The notes beneath the pieces were generated by a model that made no database searches, had not been told where the DNA came from, and saw only the letters and a list, made by a program, of their open reading frames with translations. A stretch of 64,000 nucleotides of DNA from assembly GCF_900240305.1 (NCBI RefSeq), contig NZ_LT964854.1, positions 1,426,001 through 1,490,000 on the forward strand. The letters run 5' to 3'. Of this stretch, positions 61,429 to 64,000 are shown one piece after another; the stretch's first letter is position 1, and each line of letters opens with the position of its first letter. This DNA is from Ottowia massiliensis (GTDB lineage Bacteria > Pseudomonadota > Gammaproteobacteria > Burkholderiales > Burkholderiaceae_C). The position numbers and the translations under genes were made by a program.

Positions 61429-63126
61429 ATGAACCCCGCTTCGCAATGCCCCTGGCTTGGTCAATACCCTGAAGGCGTGCCCGCCAGCATTGACGTGGCC
61501 GCCTTTCCCACGCTGGCCGCTCTGCTTGAGGCCAGTTTCAGCCAGTTCGCCAGCCGGGCGGCCTTGAGCTACATGGGCCGCGAATACAGCTACGCCGATC
61601 TGGAGCGCCAAAGCCGCGCGCTGGCGGCCTTTTTGCAATCGCGCGGGCTGAAAAAGGGCGACCGCGTAGCGGTGATGATGCCTAACGTGCCCCAGTACGC
61701 CGAAACGGTGGCCGCCGTGCTGCGCGCGGGCATGGTGGTGGTGAATGTCAATCCGCTCTACACCCCGCGCGAGCTGGAGCACCAGCTCAATGACTCGGGC
61801 GCCCGGGCGCTGGTGGTGATGGAAAACTTCGCCGACACGGTGCAAGCCTGCCTGCCGCAGACCCAGGTGCAAAACGTCATCCTCGCCAGCGTGGGCGAGC
61901 GCCTGGGCTGGGCGCGCGGCGCGGTGGTGGACTTTGTGCTGCGCCACGTGCGCAAGGCCGTTCCGGCTTTTCGCCTGCCGGGCGCGGTGCGCTACGCCAA
62001 GGCCATCGCCAAGGGGCGCAGGCTGCCTTTTCAGGCCCCGCCCGTGCTGCCCGATGACATTGCCGTTTTGCAATACACCGGCGGCACCACGGGCGTGCCC
62101 AAGGGCGCGATGCTGCTGCACCGCAACCTGGTGGCCAATGCCCTGCAAGCGCAGGCGTGGTACCAGCCCGTGCTCAAAAACGTGCCTGAAGGCCAGCAAA
62201 TCATCGGCATCTGCGCCCTGCCGCTCTATCACATCTTCGCCTTCACGGCCAGCCTGATCCTGACGCTGCGCATTGGCGGCAAGACGGTGCTCATTCCCAA
62301 CCCGCGCGACATGAAGGCCACGCTGCGCGAGCTGGCCCGCCACAAGTTTCACCAGCTCCCGGCGGTCAATACGCTGTTCAACGGCATACTGCATCACCCG
62401 GACTTTGACAAGGTGGACTGGAGCCATTTGAAAGTGGCCGTGGGCGGCGGCTCATCGGTGCAAAGCGCCGTGGCCCAGCAGTGGCTTCAGCGCACGGGCA
62501 CGCCCGTTTGCGAGGGCTACGGCTTGTCTGAAACCGCGCCGATTGCCTGCTGCAACCCCGTCACCTTGCGCGAATACAGCGGCGCCATCGGCCTGCCCCT
62601 GCCCGATACCGACGTGCGCCTGCTCGATGACGAGGGCCGCGAAGTGCCCCAGGGCCAAAGCGGCGAAATCGCCATCAAAGGCCCGCAGGTCATGGCCGGC
62701 TACTGGCAGCGCCCCGATGAAACCGCGCTGGCCATGACCGCCGACGGCTATTTCAAAACGGGCGACATCGGCGTGATGGACGAAAAAGGCTACATCCGCA
62801 TCGTGGACCGCAAGAAAGACATGATTTTGGTCAGCGGCTTCAACGTCTATCCCAATGAAGTGGAAGACGTGATGGCCGCCGTGCCCGGCGTGCTGGAAGC
62901 GGCCGTGGTGGGCGTGCCGGACGACAAAACGGGCGAAGCCGTCAAACTCGTTGTCGTGCGCAAGGACGAGAGCCTCACCGAAGAAGCGCTGCGCCAGCAC
63001 GCCCGCCGCTGTCTGACGGGCTACAAGCGCCCCTCGCGCATCGAATTTCGCGCCAGCCTGCCCAAATCGCCCGTCGGCAAAGTGCTGCGCCGCGAGCTGC
63101 GCGAGCCTGCGGAAGAGGGCGAATGA
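61429..63126 (+). CDS. fadD: Long-chain-fatty-acid-CoA ligase
   Basis: Activates fatty acids with ATP and CoA for beta-oxidation; membrane-associated in the family. It is 565 aa from ATG 61429 (MNPASQCPWLGQYPEGVPAS), with AGAGGAA upstream. AMP-binding motifs: YTGGTTGVPKGAML (P-loop), GYGLSETAP, GYFKTGDIGVMDEKGYIRIV and DRKKDMILVSGFNVYPNEVE; the catalytic lysine is in KSPVGKVLRREL. Confidence 0.95.
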   Translation: MNPASQCPWLGQYPEGVPASIDVAAFPTLAALLEASFSQFASRAALSYMGREYSYADLERQSRALAAFLQSRGLKKGDRVAVMMPNVPQYAETVAAVLRAGMVVVNVNPLYTPRELEHQLNDSGARALVVMENFADTVQACLPQTQVQNVILASVGERLGWARGAVVDFVLRHVRKAVPAFRLPGAVRYAKAIAKGRRLPFQAPPVLPDDIAVLQYTGGTTGVPKGAMLLHRNLVANALQAQAWYQPVLKNVPEGQQIIGICALPLYHIFAFTASLILTLRIGGKTVLIPNPRDMKATLRELARHKFHQLPAVNTLFNGILHHPDFDKVDWSHLKVAVGGGSSVQSAVAQQWLQRTGTPVCEGYGLSETAPIACCNPVTLREYSGAIGLPLPDTDVRLLDDEGREVPQGQSGEIAIKGPQVMAGYWQRPDETALAMTADGYFKTGDIGVMDEKGYIRIVDRKKDMILVSGFNVYPNEVEDVMAAVPGVLEAAVVGVPDDKTGEAVKLVVVRKDESLTEEALRQHARRCLTGYKRPSRIEFRASLPKSPVGKVLRRELREPAEEGE

Positions 63127-63233
63127 CTCTGCCGGCGCAGGCATCTTCTGCCGCGCTGGCAGCGGCAGCCCGGGCCGCCTCGAAGATGGCGCCGCGTGGC
63201 GGGATAGGCGGAATACGCCCATTTGCCTGCCCT

Positions 63234-63326
63234 TTAATTCGCTCTTTTATTCATAGCATGAGGTCTTAGTGTGATTTGCGCGAATTGGCATTTCTGGCCC
63301 CTTAATTTGCTCTTGTTTTGATATTT
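63234..63326 (+). repeat. IE1 dispersed element, copy M
   Basis: Left end TTAATTCGCTCTTTTATTCA, core TAGCATGAGGTCTTAGTGTG, right end CTTAATTTGCTCTTG and TTTTGAT. It lies between fadD and the gspE-like gene. The rest of 63127-63514 shows nothing else. Confidence 0.82.
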
Positions 63327-63514
63327 CCTGGCAGACAAAGCCCGTGCGCCTTGGCGCTGCAATGCGAGCGGCGAGGGGGCGGGCATACCGTTCAGCAATG
63401 CCGTCAGGGGGAAAGCGGCGGGCAAGCGGTTTCCCGGCGGGCCGCGCCCATTCCGTGTGCGCTGGGCGTGCGCTAGCATTGCGCCCCGTTTTTGCCCACC
63501 CAGCCTGCCCGTTC

Positions 63515-64000
63515 ATGTCTTCACGCCCTGTTGCCGCCCCTCTTTTTGCCGCTGATGACTGGCCGCGCTACGGCGAGCGGCTGGTGCGCGAGGGCAAGCT
63601 GGGCGCGCGCGATCTGGAGCGGGCGCTGGCGGCGCAGCGGGAGATGGGCGGCTCGCTCGACCGCGTGCTGGTGAGCCTGGGGCTGGTGTCTGATGTGGAT
63701 GCCGCGCGCGCGCTGGCCGATCATCTGGGCGTGCCTTTCGTGACGGGCGATGCCTTTCCGGCCGTGCCGCCGGAGCCGCAAGGGCTGCTGCCGGGCTTTT
63801 TGCGCGCGCATCACGTGCTGCCGCTCGCGCAGGACGACGCGGGGCGGCTGCACGTGGCGATGGCCGCACCGCAAGACGCCTTTGTGTGCAAGGCGCTGCG
63901 CCTGAGCACGGGGCTGGAGGTGCTGCCCGCCGTGGGGCTGGCCGCCGAGATCGACAAGGCGCTGGAGCGCCTGTTCGAGGAGCCTTCCGCCGAGGCCGAG
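63515..64000 (+). CDS. gspE: GspE/PilB-type secretion ATPase, N-terminal part (cut by window edge)
   Basis: 162 codons from ATG 63515 (MSSRPVAAPLFAADDWPRYG) to the window end, no stop. The visible part is an MshEN-type N-terminal domain: LVREGKLGARDLERALAAQR, GSLDRVLVSLGLVSDVDAA, ADHLGVPFVTGDAFP, AHHVLPLAQDDAGRLHVAMA. This domain starts type II secretion (GspE) and type IV pilus (PilB) ATPases; the Walker motifs lie outside. GspE is preferred over PilB on general appearance only. Confidence 0.75.
   Translation, partial: MSSRPVAAPLFAADDWPRYGERLVREGKLGARDLERALAAQREMGGSLDRVLVSLGLVSDVDAARALADHLGVPFVTGDAFPAVPPEPQGLLPGFLRAHHVLPLAQDDAGRLHVAMAAPQDAFVCKALRLSTGLEVLPAVGLAAEIDKALERLFEEPSAEAE

Overview
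The window is high-GC bacterial DNA that reads as an ordinary chromosome of a betaproteobacterium of the order Burkholderiales, probably close to Comamonadaceae. This rests on gene content and order (mrcA divergent from pilMNOPQ, then aroK-aroB; fabD-fabG-acpP-fabF; dinB/hrcA; a type II-C CRISPR-Cas locus of the Neisseria type) and on the style of the protein sequences; no database search was possible.

Layout. 1-3253: a type III restriction-modification operon on the minus strand (res cut by the window edge, mod) whose 5' coding region contains 19 uninterrupted copies of a 7-bp repeat; the only upstream ATG is out of frame with mod in this sequence, so the gene looks phase-variable and OFF. 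3328-8527: a hypothetical beta-propeller-like protein, dinB, hrcA, a CAT-anticodon tRNA and cobA. 8633-15448: a metal-uptake-like group (DUF2946 protein, two TonB-dependent receptors, a PepSY membrane protein). 15645-23572: an MFS transporter, the fab genes, a rhodanese lipoprotein and htpG. 24098-35816: mrcA and the type IV pilus assembly operon pilMNOPQ, followed by an unusual Ig-like-repeat lipoprotein, aroK and aroB; much of this block has lower GC than its surroundings. 35937-36774: a decayed IS5-type transposase with a small inverted-repeat element inserted in it. 36860-53199: housekeeping genes (pgk, nitroreductase, mnmA, NUDIX, uvrD-like helicase, SPOR protein, birA, topB with a SWIB tail, ung, folP). 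53200-60828: a ChaN lipoprotein, a 31-repeat CRISPR array, cas2, cas1, cas9 and a tracrRNA gene. 61429-64000: fadD and the start of a gspE-like ATPase.

Two families of short non-coding elements run through the window. Family 1 (called IE1 here) is about 90 bp, occurs 13 times, and always lies behind the 3' end of at least one gene, never between divergent genes. Family 2 (IE2) is about 155-162 bp with 11-bp inverted ends (GARNCTGTTCA type); one copy sits inside the IS5-type transposase with a 3-bp target duplication, another fills nearly the whole dinB-hrcA promoter region, and decayed ends touch the stop codons of three genes.

One stretch (about 41577-41726) is not natural: it contains recognisable Illumina Nextera/P7 adapter sequence next to an N, and it splits a lipoprotein gene. 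Any reading of that gene must allow for this assembly error.
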